DNA of 64,000 nucleotides from Sulfurimonas indica (GTDB lineage Bacteria > Campylobacterota > Campylobacteria > Campylobacterales > Sulfurimonadaceae). The position numbers and the translations under genes are program-made. The stretch is taken from contig NZ_SDID01000002.1 of assembly GCF_009192995.1 (NCBI RefSeq), positions 62,001-126,000 of the forward strand. The letters run 5' to 3'. Below the pieces are notes generated by a model. That model ran no database searches and had not been told where the DNA came from. It saw only the letters and a program-made list of their open reading frames with translations. Positions 1 to 9,064 of this stretch are shown here, in pieces (positions within the stretch are counted from its first letter, which is position 1; every line of letters starts with the position of its first letter).

Positions 1-1
1 A

Positions 2-649
2 GTTGGAGCTAACTATTCAGGTTCAAACTTTACCTCTTTAAATCAAACTGATACTATGTCAAGTTCTTTGCAGGTTGATTATTATTATGAAAATTTTTCT
101 CTGCAGGCTTCTACTTCATACTATAAAACAGATGGAGATGGATATAGTGAAAATGGAATGAATGACTCTTTTGTCGGAGTTGCTTATAATATTAAGCCAA
201 ATAAAGATTTGTTAGTACGCGTAGGTATTGGTGCAATACTGCCCACTTATGATACGGGACTCAATAACAATAATACAGATTATACAGGTTCCCTTAATGT
301 GAGTTATACGCTTGGAAGGGTTAATATTTTCGGTGGCTATATTCATACAATGATAAATGATGATGACACAACTACCATAGTTAATGGAACAACTGTCAAT
401 TATAGTTATCAAAATACAGACGCTTTAAGTATAGGTGCAGGATATTACTTTACAGACAAACTCTATATGAGTGCATCTTACAATAGTGCAGACAGTATCT
501 ATAAAAATGTAGAAGATGTAGATACAGTTTCTCTTTATGGGTACAGAAGTATAGATAAAAACTGGTTCTTAACTTTTTTCTATGCCTATGGACTAAGTGA
601 CAGTGCAAGTGATCATGCAGCTTCTATAAAGCTTGGTTATTATTTCTAA
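2..649 (+). CDS. Outer-membrane beta-barrel protein, C-terminal part
   Basis: The reading frame is open from the first complete codon of the window, so the gene starts upstream and only its last 215 or so codons are present. The protein consists of alternating polar and aromatic strands separated by Asn/Asp/Gly turns, and ends in the tripeptide YYF. A terminal aromatic residue is typical of outer-membrane barrels that the Bam complex inserts. No family-specific motif is visible, so the substrate or role is unknown. A two-component response regulator begins 9 nt after the stop and may share its transcript. Confidence 0.75.
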   Translation, partial: VGANYSGSNFTSLNQTDTMSSSLQVDYYYENFSLQASTSYYKTDGDGYSENGMNDSFVGVAYNIKPNKDLLVRVGIGAILPTYDTGLNNNNTDYTGSLNVSYTLGRVNIFGGYIHTMINDDDTTTIVNGTTVNYSYQNTDALSIGAGYYFTDKLYMSASYNSADSIYKNVEDVDTVSLYGYRSIDKNWFLTFFYAYGLSDSASDHAASIKLGYYF

Positions 650-658
650 GAGTTAGCA

Positions 659-1297
659 ATGCAAAAACAGATACTTCTACTTGAAGATGATTATGAGTTG
701 GCAGAGACACTACAAGAACTTTTAGTGTCAAATGGTTATGGTGTTGATATGGTTCATACCGGAAATGATGCCATGGATGCCTCTTATGATAACAAGTATG
801 ATCTGTATGTTTTTGACATTAATGTTCCTAATCTCTCAGGAATAGAGCTTTTAGAAAGCCTACGTGAGGCTAATGATACAACGCCTACAATCTTTATCAG
901 TGCTTTGATAGATTTAAACACCATTGCAAAAGGTTTTGAAGTCGGTGCTGATGACTACATAAAAAAACCTTTTTTCCCAGAAGAGCTTCTTATCCGTGTA
1001 AAGGCAAAACTCTCTCAAACAAACAAAGATATAGAGTATAAAAATCTTCGTTATAAACCGGATAAAAAAGAGCTCTTCATTGATGGAAAAATTGTTTCGC
1101 TTGGAGAAGTACAAGAGTGCCTGTGTGAGATCTTTATGAATAACATCGGGAATGTTTTAGATAAGTCCATTTTGATGGATTGTCTGGTACATCCTTCTGA
1201 TACGGCACTTCGAGTTGCACTCAACAAGTTCAAACATATAACAAATTTACCGATAAAAAATGTTCGGGGTGTGGGGTATATTCTTGAAAAAAGTTGA
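659..1297 (+). CDS. OmpR-type response regulator
   Basis: A 212-residue DNA-binding response regulator. The receiver domain spans about residues 4-115, with acidic pocket E9-D10-D11, phosphoacceptor D53 in the strand YVFD, S81, and conserved Lys in IKKPF near 102. The C-terminal part (about 125-212) is short for an OmpR winged helix but ends with the typical GVGYIL wing hairpin. It partners the histidine kinase that overlaps its 3' end, and the pair follows an outer-membrane protein gene that could be a target. The input signal cannot be read from the sequence. Confidence 0.9.
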   Translation: MQKQILLLEDDYELAETLQELLVSNGYGVDMVHTGNDAMDASYDNKYDLYVFDINVPNLSGIELLESLREANDTTPTIFISALIDLNTIAKGFEVGADDYIKKPFFPEELLIRVKAKLSQTNKDIEYKNLRYKPDKKELFIDGKIVSLGEVQECLCEIFMNNIGNVLDKSILMDCLVHPSDTALRVALNKFKHITNLPIKNVRGVGYILEKS

Positions 1298-2333
1298 GAA
1301 AGAGTCTCTTCTTAAGAGTTTTTTACTCTTTTTCATCTCGCAATCATTGCTTGTGGGCGCACTCTTTGTTATCAACTACCAAAAAGAGCTCCAAACCCTG
1401 GATGAACAGATATTTTCCAAGATGCGAATCTGCTCTTTTGATCTGCGCTGTACAGAGTTCGGTATAGATTTTGTTCCAAAAAAAAGTCAAGAACTCTATA
1501 AGCTCTATAAAAAGAACAACGAACTCAGCTCCTACTTTACACTGCCTGGTTCCCAAAAAAATTATTTGAAAATTTACTTGCAAAAGAGTGCATATGATAA
1601 ACAAGTTGCAAACTTGCGTAAAAGTTTTGTTGTGGAGTTCTTGTTAGTGCTTGCTGTTATTGCGTTGCTCTCTTTTGTGTTTTCTGTTTACACACTCTCT
1701 CCACTTCGAAATGCGCTGCATCTCACAGAAGAGTTTATAAAAGATATCTTGCATGATTTTAATACACCACTCTCCACTCTGCGTCTCAATACCTCAATGT
1801 TGGTAGAAGAGTTGGGAGAAAATACCAAGATAAAAAGAGTACAAAATGCTGTACAAAATATCTTAAACCTACAGTCAAATCTACGAGCCTATCTCCATGC
1901 TCATGAAAGTCAGAAAGAGTCTTTTGATTTGAGTGAGTTTATACAAGAGAGGGTAGAACTGCTTGAGTTCAACTATAAAGATGTGAAATTTATGAGTGAA
2001 GTACCACAGATTCGTGTTGAGACAAATAGAGATGCGCTGAGTCGCATAGTTGACAATCTTCTCTCAAATGCTGGCAAATATAACATACAAGATGGAAAAG
2101 TATACATTCGCTTTGAGAATGAACAATTGATAATTAAAGATACAGGAAAAGGGATTAAAAATCCAAAAAGGGTCTTTGAACGTTTTTATAAAGAGCAGGA
2201 GCGTGGCATTGGTATAGGTCTGCATATCGTAAAAAAACTGTGTGATGAGTTGGGGATTACTATTGCCTTAGAGAGTGAACTAGGCCGTGGAAGTCTGCTG
2301 AGGCTCAATTTGCATAATATTTTAAAAAGATAA
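1284..2333 (+). CDS. Sensor histidine kinase
   Basis: A membrane histidine kinase paired with the preceding regulator. A first transmembrane segment (about residues 8-28) is followed by a periplasmic stretch of about 75 residues and a second membrane segment. Then come the H-box ILHDFNTPL, an N-box (DNLLSNAG), a G1 box (DTGKGI), an F-box (FERFYK) and a G2 box (GIGIGL). I chose the TTG start at 1284, which gives a normal lysine-rich N-terminus. An in-frame ATG at 1260 would add eight residues deeper inside the regulator gene. The periplasmic region has two Cys (CSFDLRC) that might form a disulfide. The signal is unknown. Confidence 0.88.
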   Translation: MKKVEKESLLKSFLLFFISQSLLVGALFVINYQKELQTLDEQIFSKMRICSFDLRCTEFGIDFVPKKSQELYKLYKKNNELSSYFTLPGSQKNYLKIYLQKSAYDKQVANLRKSFVVEFLLVLAVIALLSFVFSVYTLSPLRNALHLTEEFIKDILHDFNTPLSTLRLNTSMLVEELGENTKIKRVQNAVQNILNLQSNLRAYLHAHESQKESFDLSEFIQERVELLEFNYKDVKFMSEVPQIRVETNRDALSRIVDNLLSNAGKYNIQDGKVYIRFENEQLIIKDTGKGIKNPKRVFERFYKEQERGIGIGLHIVKKLCDELGITIALESELGRGSLLRLNLHNILKR

Positions 2334-2356
2334 CCGTTTTTTAACAACCATTATCT

Positions 2357-2362
2357 TATAAT
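2357..2362 (+). promoter_or_regulatory. -10 box of dnaG, probably leaderless
   Basis: A perfect TATAAT lies 7 nt before the dnaG ATG at 2370. There is no Shine-Dalgarno between them, so transcription would begin at or within a base of the start codon. The upstream sequence is T-rich without a clear -35 box. Confidence 0.6.
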
Positions 2363-2369
2363 CCTACTT

Positions 2370-4037
2370 ATGATTTCACAAGACTCCATAGAAGCCCTCA
2401 AGGCACGACTTGATATTGTTGATGTTGTTGGCTCTTATATTGAGTTGAAAAAAGCAGGTGGAAACTTTAAGGCTCCTTGCCCTTTTCATGATGAAAAGTC
2501 CCCCTCTTTTGTAGTCAGTCCGCAAAAGCAGATATTTCACTGTTTTGGATGTGGAGCGGGTGGTGATGCTGTTAAGTTTGTGATGGAGTATGAGAAACTT
2601 AACTACCCTGAAGCACTTGAAAAACTTGCAGCTACCTATAACTTCACACTGACATATACTGATAACAAACATAACAAACCACGTACAAAAGTTATAGAAA
2701 AACTCAATGAATGGTACCAGTCTCTGCTCTCACGTAACCAGACTGCGATGAGTTATTTGCGTGAGCGTGGGATTTATGAGAGTAGTATAGAGAAGTTTGG
2801 TATAGGCTACGCGCCGGCTTCTCATGAGACACTTAACTTCATAAAAGCTCAGCAATTTCCTATAAAAGAAGCAATTGATGTAGGTGTAGTTGGATATGAA
2901 CCCTCACGCAATCAAACCTATGCTCGTTTTATCGAACGTATTACTTTTCCAATTTACTCTGCAAATGGTACGGTTGTCGGTTTTGGTGGACGTACGATAA
3001 CAGGGCATCAGGCCAAGTATGTCAATTCTCCCGAGACGCCTCTTTTTAATAAGTCACGACTTTTGTATGCATATAACTTGGCAAAACAAGCACTTTATAA
3101 AAGGCAGGAGATTATCATTACAGAGGGATATCTTGATGTGATTATGCTGCATCAGGCCGGTTTTGACAATGCAGTTGCAACTCTTGGGACTGCTCTCACG
3201 CAAGAGCACCTGCCACTGCTTCGCAAAGGCACGCCTCGTGTTATTATGGCTTATGATGGAGATAAGGCAGGACGTGCTGCTGCACTCAAAGCTTCGAAAC
3301 TACTTTCTGCTTCTGGTTTTAACGGTGGAGTAGTTGTTTTTGATGGTGGACTTGACCCTGCTGATATGGTAAAAGAGGGACGAGTTGAAGAGCTGAGCAA
3401 TATGTTCCGAAATGCCAAGCCTTTTATTGAGTTTGTTATTGATGAGATACTCTCTTTGTTTAATCTGCGTGATCCCAAAGCAAAAGAAGCCTGTATGCAA
3501 GAGGGTGTGGCATATTTAAAAACACTCTCCCCGATTTTACAAGAGGAGTATAAAACTTACCTTGCTTCACGTCTTGGTGGATTGGGTGTTTCACCATCGC
3601 TTATTCGGCTCAATACAAATCAAAGAGATATGCAAAATGCACCTTTAGTGCAAAACAACAGACACAGAGATATGTGGGAGCTCTCCCTCATTAAAACTGT
3701 GTTGGAACATCCTCAGTTTATCGATCATATCTTAGATGTTATCGACCCTTCACTACTGCAGTTTCATGCAAGAGAGTTCTCTTTGGCACTTGCTGGGAAA
3801 AAAGATGCACCGGAGTTAATGGAGATTTTAATAGATGAGGCAATAACTGCTCTTAAAGATGAGGATGCTCTTAATGCGGAACTGATTACTTTTTTGATGA
3901 AATATTATGAGCGAGAGCTGAAAAAAATAAATTTTGCTACAAACATCTCTTTTGAGGAAAAAGCCTTTTATATTCGAAAATACCGAGATAAGATAGGCAA
4001 ATTAAAACGTGGCGAATTAGTAGGTTTTAATGATTAA
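2370..4037 (+). CDS. dnaG: DNA primase DnaG
   Basis: Bacterial primase, which lays down RNA primers for chromosome replication. The N-terminal CHC2 zinc finger reads CPFH...CFGC (residues 37-62). The Toprim catalytic core follows (EGYLDVI, then AYDGDKAG around 290-300), with the RNA-polymerase-like N-terminal half between them. At 555 residues it has a shorter C-terminal DnaB-interaction region than the E. coli enzyme, in line with other members of this phylum. The start at 2370 has no Shine-Dalgarno but sits just behind a TATAAT box. A CopD-like membrane gene follows after 15 nt. Confidence 0.97.
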   Translation: MISQDSIEALKARLDIVDVVGSYIELKKAGGNFKAPCPFHDEKSPSFVVSPQKQIFHCFGCGAGGDAVKFVMEYEKLNYPEALEKLAATYNFTLTYTDNKHNKPRTKVIEKLNEWYQSLLSRNQTAMSYLRERGIYESSIEKFGIGYAPASHETLNFIKAQQFPIKEAIDVGVVGYEPSRNQTYARFIERITFPIYSANGTVVGFGGRTITGHQAKYVNSPETPLFNKSRLLYAYNLAKQALYKRQEIIITEGYLDVIMLHQAGFDNAVATLGTALTQEHLPLLRKGTPRVIMAYDGDKAGRAAALKASKLLSASGFNGGVVVFDGGLDPADMVKEGRVEELSNMFRNAKPFIEFVIDEILSLFNLRDPKAKEACMQEGVAYLKTLSPILQEEYKTYLASRLGGLGVSPSLIRLNTNQRDMQNAPLVQNNRHRDMWELSLIKTVLEHPQFIDHILDVIDPSLLQFHAREFSLALAGKKDAPELMEILIDEAITALKDEDALNAELITFLMKYYERELKKINFATNISFEEKAFYIRKYRDKIGKLKRGELVGFND

Positions 4038-4052
4038 GATGAAAGCAAAAAA

Positions 4053-4502
4053 ATGAGTTATTTGATACATTTTCACCTCCTGGCAGCAATTGCTTGGATA
4101 GGAGGCTCGATATTTATGTTTGTTTTGGGTGTTACGCTGACAGATAAACAAAAACAGCGTGAGGTTTATCCTCATGTGGGACCAATCTTTGGGTATTTTG
4201 AGCTTGTCTCACTTTTTATTTTGTTAGTAAGTGGTACTTTGATGATTCAGAGTGATGGCTTGTGGGATCTGCTTTGGAACAATGATACAAGCAGAGTCAC
4301 GGAGCTCTTAAAGATGAAACTCTGGTTGGTGTTCTCTTTGATAATTGCAACAGTTCTTCACTTTTATGTTGCGTATCGGACAAATAACAAAAAGCGGACC
4401 AAATTACAAAATCTTCTCTCACGTGGATCATCACTCTTTATCTTTTTTGTTAATTTGTTTGTATTGCATTATGCAATTATGATTCGTAGTATAATGGCTT
4501 AA
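4053..4502 (+). CDS. CopD-like four-helix membrane protein
   Basis: A 149-residue integral membrane protein with about four transmembrane helices (residues 5-28, 48-66, 90-108 and 122-145). It has conserved His in the first helix (IHFHLLAA) and another before the third hydrophobic block (TVLHFYVAY). This pattern matches small CopD/DUF2269-type proteins, some of which bind heme or copper, but nothing here proves the ligand. It lies 15 nt downstream of dnaG and may be co-transcribed. The start has only a weak upstream purine tract. Confidence 0.7.
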   Translation: MSYLIHFHLLAAIAWIGGSIFMFVLGVTLTDKQKQREVYPHVGPIFGYFELVSLFILLVSGTLMIQSDGLWDLLWNNDTSRVTELLKMKLWLVFSLIIATVLHFYVAYRTNNKKRTKLQNLLSRGSSLFIFFVNLFVLHYAIMIRSIMA

Positions 4503-4621
4503 GGGCACCTCTAAAAAGTTACAGCTTTCTTAGCACTGCTTTGTTTGGTTTGGGAAATCTTATATAATTTTATAGATTTTTTGTTATACTGAGATCAATG
4601 CAATTTTTAAAAGGTTGATTT

Positions 4622-5041
4622 ATGGCAGGTATTCATTTCTCTTTTGACAACTTTGAGCAGCTTCTGCATTTAAATATAGGTATTTCAGACAGACTTGATG
4701 AAAATCGGGCTGAAAGTTTTACTCTCTTGTATTGTGATTTTTCTGGAATTGATGAAGAGATAATCAAAACCTCTCTGGAGTCAACGCTCCGTACATCAGA
4801 TTCTATCGTTAATTTAGAGGGAGATTATTTTTTTGTACTGCCATATACAGACAAATATGGTGCAGAGATAGTGAAGAAGATGTTTGACGAGTTCTTTGCA
4901 AAATACCTTAATGCCTTTTTACTTTCTTACCCTGCTGACGGAGAGACACCAAAAGAGTTAATGGAAGGAATGCAGGACAGTGTAAGTACATTTTTCAAAA
5001 GAGACCTGCATTGTCTGGACAGATTTACGCGAGACTATTAA
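4622..5041 (+). CDS. Small protein resembling a degenerate GGDEF domain
   Basis: A 139-residue soluble protein that I do not recognise as a named family. The spacing of its middle part, LRTSD-x4-LEGDYFFVLPYTDKYGA (residues 57-80), mirrors the core of diguanylate cyclase domains, where LR.SD precedes GGDEF and then LP.T. The catalytic GGDEF is replaced by LEGDY and the domain is short, so enzyme activity is unlikely. It could be a diverged regulatory relic. It is preceded by an AAAAGG ribosome-binding site and a TATACT -10 candidate near 4585. Confidence 0.6.
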   Translation: MAGIHFSFDNFEQLLHLNIGISDRLDENRAESFTLLYCDFSGIDEEIIKTSLESTLRTSDSIVNLEGDYFFVLPYTDKYGAEIVKKMFDEFFAKYLNAFLLSYPADGETPKELMEGMQDSVSTFFKRDLHCLDRFTRDY

Positions 5042-5044
5042 AAC

Positions 5045-5263
5045 TTAAAACTTTTTCGTATCAAACTTATAATATTTTGATTTCTTATAAAAAGAGATAG
5101 CTTCAGCTATCTTCTGCTCTTTATATATCTTCTTATCACATACCCATCGACATTTTATCTTCTCATTTTCCATAGCTGCACGATTCTCCACTGAGAGTTT
5201 TGTTTCATAAATCTTTTCACAAAACAATAGTGATGGCAAGAGTAAGAAGAGTACTTTTTTCAT
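5045..5263 (-). CDS. Small exported protein, unknown function
   Basis: A protein of about 72 residues with a lysine-started hydrophobic signal peptide (MKKVLFLLLPSLLFC). The Cys at its end could be a lipobox-like cysteine or the residue before cleavage. The mature part is basic and has two further Cys (KCRWVC). I chose the inner ATG at 5263, which gives a canonical signal peptide, over the ATG three codons upstream. It lies on the minus strand between two plus-strand genes. No family is recognised. Confidence 0.55.
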   Translation of the reverse strand: MKKVLFLLLPSLLFCEKIYETKLSVENRAAMENEKIKCRWVCDKKIYKEQKIAEAISFYKKSKYYKFDTKKF

Positions 5264-5302
5264 AAACAACATATCGGTATTATAGACGAATTATTTATCA
5301 AA

Positions 5303-5319
5303 TGGAACGATTTATGCTA
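5303..5319 (+). promoter_or_regulatory. Sigma-54 promoter of fliK-flgD-flgE
   Basis: TGGAAC, five bases, then ATGCTA matches the sigma-54 -24/-12 element used for hook genes in this phylum (GGAAC-N5-TTGCTT) with two changes in the -12 half. It lies 53 nt before the fliK ATG. The same layout occurs before the second hook gene at 8997. Confidence 0.75.
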
Positions 5320-5371
5320 TTTCTTTTATAAAAACTGCCAATTTTTTGGAGTAAATGTAAAGGAGCAGAGC

Positions 5372-6865
5372 ATGATAGCATTCGATCTCACGCAAGAAAC
5401 ACTCGCTTCTGCAACAGGAATCATTGTTGAGCCAAAAGGTGAGAAAAGTGAGGGGAGTCTCTCTTTTTCTGCTCTTTTGAAAGGTATTAAAGAGAGTGAT
5501 GAACTTGTACAAAATGGAGCACTTGTTTTATCTCTGAATGACGAAGAAGACAAACTGCCACTCAAAGGTTCCAAAGGTGATGTTCTGCTTTCACTTTTAG
5601 AAAAAGGCAGTAATATTGAAGATTTAGAACTTTTGGAAATAAATCCTGAGGTAAAATCATCGCTCTCATCGCAAGATCTCAAACAGCTGATAAAAGATGC
5701 AAAAGCATATCTCAAAGATCAAATTCTCTCTTCAGAAGGCTTTAAACGAGCAGAGATTGATATGCTGCCAAAAACATTAAAGGGTTTGGCTCAAGTTGCA
5801 AAAAAACTGGGTATTGATGTATCAAAAATTACTCTGGATGAAGTACGTTCATCAGTGAAAAACAGTACGTCTGCAATGCTTGATACAGATAATGAAGTAG
5901 TTGATTTAGATACAATTAAAAAAGAGACACGTTCGAGTAAACAAGAGAGTTATAATATAGATGCTGATGTTGCAATTGATATAAAAGCAAAAAACAGTAA
6001 AAAAACTGCGCAAAACAGAATAAATGCAGAGAATGATAATGCAAGAACAGAGGAGCAGTTAAAGTCAGAGCAAAAAAATGCCTTAAAAGATGTGAACTCA
6101 CCACTACTGTTTAAAGTACAAAAGCGTACAACAATCTCTACAGAACAGATTGTCCATGCCAAAGCAGTAAACAGTAATCCAACTGAGGTGCAAACACCAA
6201 AAAAACGTGCAGATGATACACTCAAACAGCTATTACAGGGTGAAAAAGTTGCAAAAAAAGAGGGATCTGTTTTAACGAGTGATTTTTCACGCAACAGTGC
6301 CAAAGTCATTGCCCCTAGTGCTAAAAGTGAAGTGCAAAAATCTTTAGAGGCACTTTTAAAACCAGAAACAGTAAATGATGATGAGAAAGCTGCTTCAAAA
6401 GTTGATGGGTTGAATGTTGCTAAAGCAGACAGTTTTGAGCTCAAGCTTAATGAAGCAAAGCAGATGATAAAGTATCTCTCATCTGATGTTAAACAGGCGA
6501 TAGAAAATTATAAAGCTCCATTTACAAGAGTAAAAGTACAGTTAAATCCGCAGCAACTTGGCGAGATAGAGGTAACTGTGGTCCAACGTGGAAAAAATAT
6601 TCATGTCAATCTCTCTTCAAACAACGCTGCCATCAATACTTTGGCCATGAATGCAAATGATTTGAAAATGCAGTTACAAAACAATGGAATAAATAATGCT
6701 TCCTTAAACTTTAGTAATAACTCCCAAGGGCAAGATCAGGCTGCATCACAGCAGCAACAACAAAATAGAGAACATGCTCAAAATGAGTACAACTATTTTG
6801 AAAATGAAGAGACAAATGAAGAAGTTTTAAGCTCTTTAGAAATTGTAGTTCCACACTACGCATAA
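5372..6865 (+). CDS. fliK: Flagellar hook-length control protein FliK
   Basis: A 497-residue FliK homologue, the secreted ruler that stops hook growth and switches the export apparatus to late substrates. The long middle (about 60-370) is low-complexity, Lys/Ser/Asn-rich and poorly conserved, as usual for this family. The conserved Flg_hook domain is at about 375-445 and includes VQLNPQQLGEIEV and LKMQLQNNGI. A glutamine run and an acidic tail follow. An AAGGAG ribosome-binding site sits 7 nt before the ATG. It is first in an operon with flgD and a hook gene, behind a sigma-54 promoter. Confidence 0.95.
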   Translation: MIAFDLTQETLASATGIIVEPKGEKSEGSLSFSALLKGIKESDELVQNGALVLSLNDEEDKLPLKGSKGDVLLSLLEKGSNIEDLELLEINPEVKSSLSSQDLKQLIKDAKAYLKDQILSSEGFKRAEIDMLPKTLKGLAQVAKKLGIDVSKITLDEVRSSVKNSTSAMLDTDNEVVDLDTIKKETRSSKQESYNIDADVAIDIKAKNSKKTAQNRINAENDNARTEEQLKSEQKNALKDVNSPLLFKVQKRTTISTEQIVHAKAVNSNPTEVQTPKKRADDTLKQLLQGEKVAKKEGSVLTSDFSRNSAKVIAPSAKSEVQKSLEALLKPETVNDDEKAASKVDGLNVAKADSFELKLNEAKQMIKYLSSDVKQAIENYKAPFTRVKVQLNPQQLGEIEVTVVQRGKNIHVNLSSNNAAINTLAMNANDLKMQLQNNGINNASLNFSNNSQGQDQAASQQQQQNREHAQNEYNYFENEETNEEVLSSLEIVVPHYA

Positions 6866-6875
6866 AGGATAAATT

Positions 6876-7544
6876 ATGGCAATTAATGCAGTAGGATTAG
6901 ACCAAGCCGTGTATGGTGATTATGCAACTTCAGCAGATGTTGTAGCAGATAAAACAAGTTTAAGTAATGATGATTTTATGACACTGCTTTTAGTTGAGTT
7001 GCAATATCAAGACCCAACTGAACCAACAGATACAGAACAGATCTTGACGCAAACTTCACAGCTTGCATCTTTAGAAGCGACAGATAAAACAAACCAGGCT
7101 CTAGAAGATTTAGCGGCTTCGTTGTCTGCGTCTAATGACTTTTCAACAATTTCAGCCATTGGAAAAACAGCTGATCTTGGAAGTAATGCTATATCGATTG
7201 ATGAGGGTAGCAGCTCAACATTTGAGATGTTTTTTCCTTCTGATGTAACACAAGGAAATGTTGAGATTACTGATGTCAATGGAAATATTATCAAAACTAT
7301 TGAAGTAGGTACAAATCCATCTGGCGTTTACCAATTCACGTGGGATGGAACAGACAATACAGATGCGAAAGTAGAAGGTGGTATATACTACGCAAGCGCA
7401 TCATATACCGATGCGAATAATGTTGCACAAACAACAAGAGTAGGTACATACCCTATTGAATCAGTTCGTTTTGACAGTGGAACAACACTTTTGAAACTTG
7501 GTTCCTCTTATGTTCCTTTAGAGAATATTACAGAGATTTATTAA
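6876..7544 (+). CDS. flgD: Flagellar hook assembly (capping) protein FlgD
   Basis: A 222-residue hook cap scaffold. The N-terminus has the FlgD signature DFMTLLLVELQYQDPTEPTDT (residues about 29-50), followed by a Tudor/FnIII-like C-terminal half with the typical WDGTDNTDAKVEGGIYY segment. It lies 10 nt after fliK and 11 nt before a hook protein gene, so the three are one operon. Length and motif positions are normal for the family. Confidence 0.96.
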   Translation: MAINAVGLDQAVYGDYATSADVVADKTSLSNDDFMTLLLVELQYQDPTEPTDTEQILTQTSQLASLEATDKTNQALEDLAASLSASNDFSTISAIGKTADLGSNAISIDEGSSSTFEMFFPSDVTQGNVEITDVNGNIIKTIEVGTNPSGVYQFTWDGTDNTDAKVEGGIYYASASYTDANNVAQTTRVGTYPIESVRFDSGTTLLKLGSSYVPLENITEIY

Positions 7545-7555
7545 GGAGTTTTGCT

Positions 7556-8827
7556 ATGATGACACAAGCTTTTTATACGGGTATATCAGGTTTAAAGGTA
7601 TACTCTAACGGTATTGATGTCGTCTCAGACAATCTTGCAAATATCTCTACACCGGGCTTTCGTGCTTACAATGCTGAATACTCAGCACTTTTTGAAGATA
7701 GTTTGGCAAGTGCATCAAGTAATCTTTTTCAGAGTAACAGTGTGGGAGTCGGTGTACAGATGCAAACGACTTCTATGTCTCTAGATCAAGGTTCTTTAAC
7801 ACTTTCAGACAGAAGTACAGATTTGGCTATTATGGGAGATGGCTGGTTTGGTATTCAGCAAGATGGAGCACCGCTTTATACACGAGCAGGTGATTTTACT
7901 TTTGATGCAAATGATGATCTGGTCACAAATGATGGTTACTATGTTCTTGGAACAATGGGCGGTAATATCAGTGCAGACAATATCCTAACCCAAACTCTTG
8001 CAGAAGTTCCACTTGGTGATATTAATGCTCAAGAGAAACTCCGTTTTCCAAAAACACTTACATATCCACCTGAACCTACAACAGAAGCGAAATTTATAGC
8101 TAATCTTGGCGTTGGAAAAGAAGGATATGAAGTCATTACGGTAGGTGCGAGTGTTATTGATAGGCAAAATGAACGCAATGAGTTAAAGTTGACATTTACT
8201 CGTTCTGCTGTGCAAACACCTCCTGGAACACAGTGGGACGTTGTTGCAACTGTAAAATCACTAGATGGACAGACAACATATGATACACAGACAGGTCAGG
8301 TTGCTTTTGATGAGAGTGGTGCGCTTGTTTCTTCAAGCCTAACAACTATCGATAACAATGGAACACCAGTAGCAATTGACTTGGGAAGTGGCTATGATGG
8401 TATTGTCTCTATTGATATTCCTGTAGTATCGGGTTCAAGTGTAGCCGATGGAACGATTGGTGGAGATCTGCGAGGTTACTCTATCAATAAAAATGGGGAA
8501 GTTATTGCTACATTTACCAATGGTCGACAGAGCAGCGTTGGTAGAATTGCAGTGTTTCATTTTCAAAATGACCAGGGTCTTGAACGAATTACCGGGACAC
8601 GTTTTGCAGAGAGTTCAAACAGTGGCCAAGCACTCTTTTTTAAAGATGCAACAGGACAAAATATCATCGGTACTGAGATTACAAACTTTAAATTAGAAGG
8701 TTCAAATGTTGAGATGAGTGCAGGACTTACTGAGCTTATCATCTTACAACGTGCTTATGATGCCAACTCAAAATCTGTAACAACGGCAGATGAGATGATT
8801 CAAAAAGCTCTCAATATGGATGCTTAA
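7556..8827 (+). CDS. flgE: Flagellar hook-basal body protein, FlgE family
   Basis: A 423-residue axial flagellar protein. It carries the N-terminal flagellar rod/hook motif (GLKVYSNGIDVVSDNLANISTPGF, positions 13-36), a central FlgE-type domain, and the C-terminal coiled segment ending near LIILQRAYDANSKSVTTADEMIQ that packs with the N-terminus. It ends the fliK-flgD operon. A much longer hook gene follows behind its own sigma-54 promoter, so this may be a minor or proximal hook component. Campylobacter likewise has flgE beside fliK/flgD plus a separate major hook gene. Confidence 0.9.
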   Translation: MMTQAFYTGISGLKVYSNGIDVVSDNLANISTPGFRAYNAEYSALFEDSLASASSNLFQSNSVGVGVQMQTTSMSLDQGSLTLSDRSTDLAIMGDGWFGIQQDGAPLYTRAGDFTFDANDDLVTNDGYYVLGTMGGNISADNILTQTLAEVPLGDINAQEKLRFPKTLTYPPEPTTEAKFIANLGVGKEGYEVITVGASVIDRQNERNELKLTFTRSAVQTPPGTQWDVVATVKSLDGQTTYDTQTGQVAFDESGALVSSSLTTIDNNGTPVAIDLGSGYDGIVSIDIPVVSGSSVADGTIGGDLRGYSINKNGEVIATFTNGRQSSVGRIAVFHFQNDQGLERITGTRFAESSNSGQALFFKDATGQNIIGTEITNFKLEGSNVEMSAGLTELIILQRAYDANSKSVTTADEMIQKALNMDA

Positions 8828-8889
8828 CCCAAATTATGCAATAAGAAATTAAAAACTTTAACCATCATTGCACATAATGCACATTCATT

Positions 8890-8926
8890 AAAAATTTACA
8901 CCACCAATAGGGTGGCTTAAAATTTT
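8890..8926 (+). terminator. Stem-loop after the fliK operon
   Basis: CCACC and GGTGG form a stem around the loop AATAG. Flanking AAAATTT and AAATTTT can extend it. It lies 62 nt after the upstream stop and before the next sigma-54 promoter, as expected for an intrinsic terminator. Confidence 0.55.
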
Positions 8927-8996
8927 CACTAAACATCCCTTATGCACAAGCATAGTCAAATTTTAGAAATCTCTATTGTATAATTTAGGTTAAAAC

Positions 8997-9013
8997 TGGA
9001 ACAGTTTATGCTT
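8997..9013 (+). promoter_or_regulatory. Sigma-54 promoter of the long hook gene
   Basis: TGGAAC-N5-ATGCTT differs from the GGAAC-N5-TTGCTT sigma-54 consensus of Campylobacterota by one base in the -12 part. It is 51 nt upstream of the hook gene ATG and almost identical to the site before fliK. Confidence 0.8.
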
Positions 9014-9064
9014 TAATTCTTTACTAATTATCTGCTTAACACGAGCAGAGGTAAAGGATTTCTT

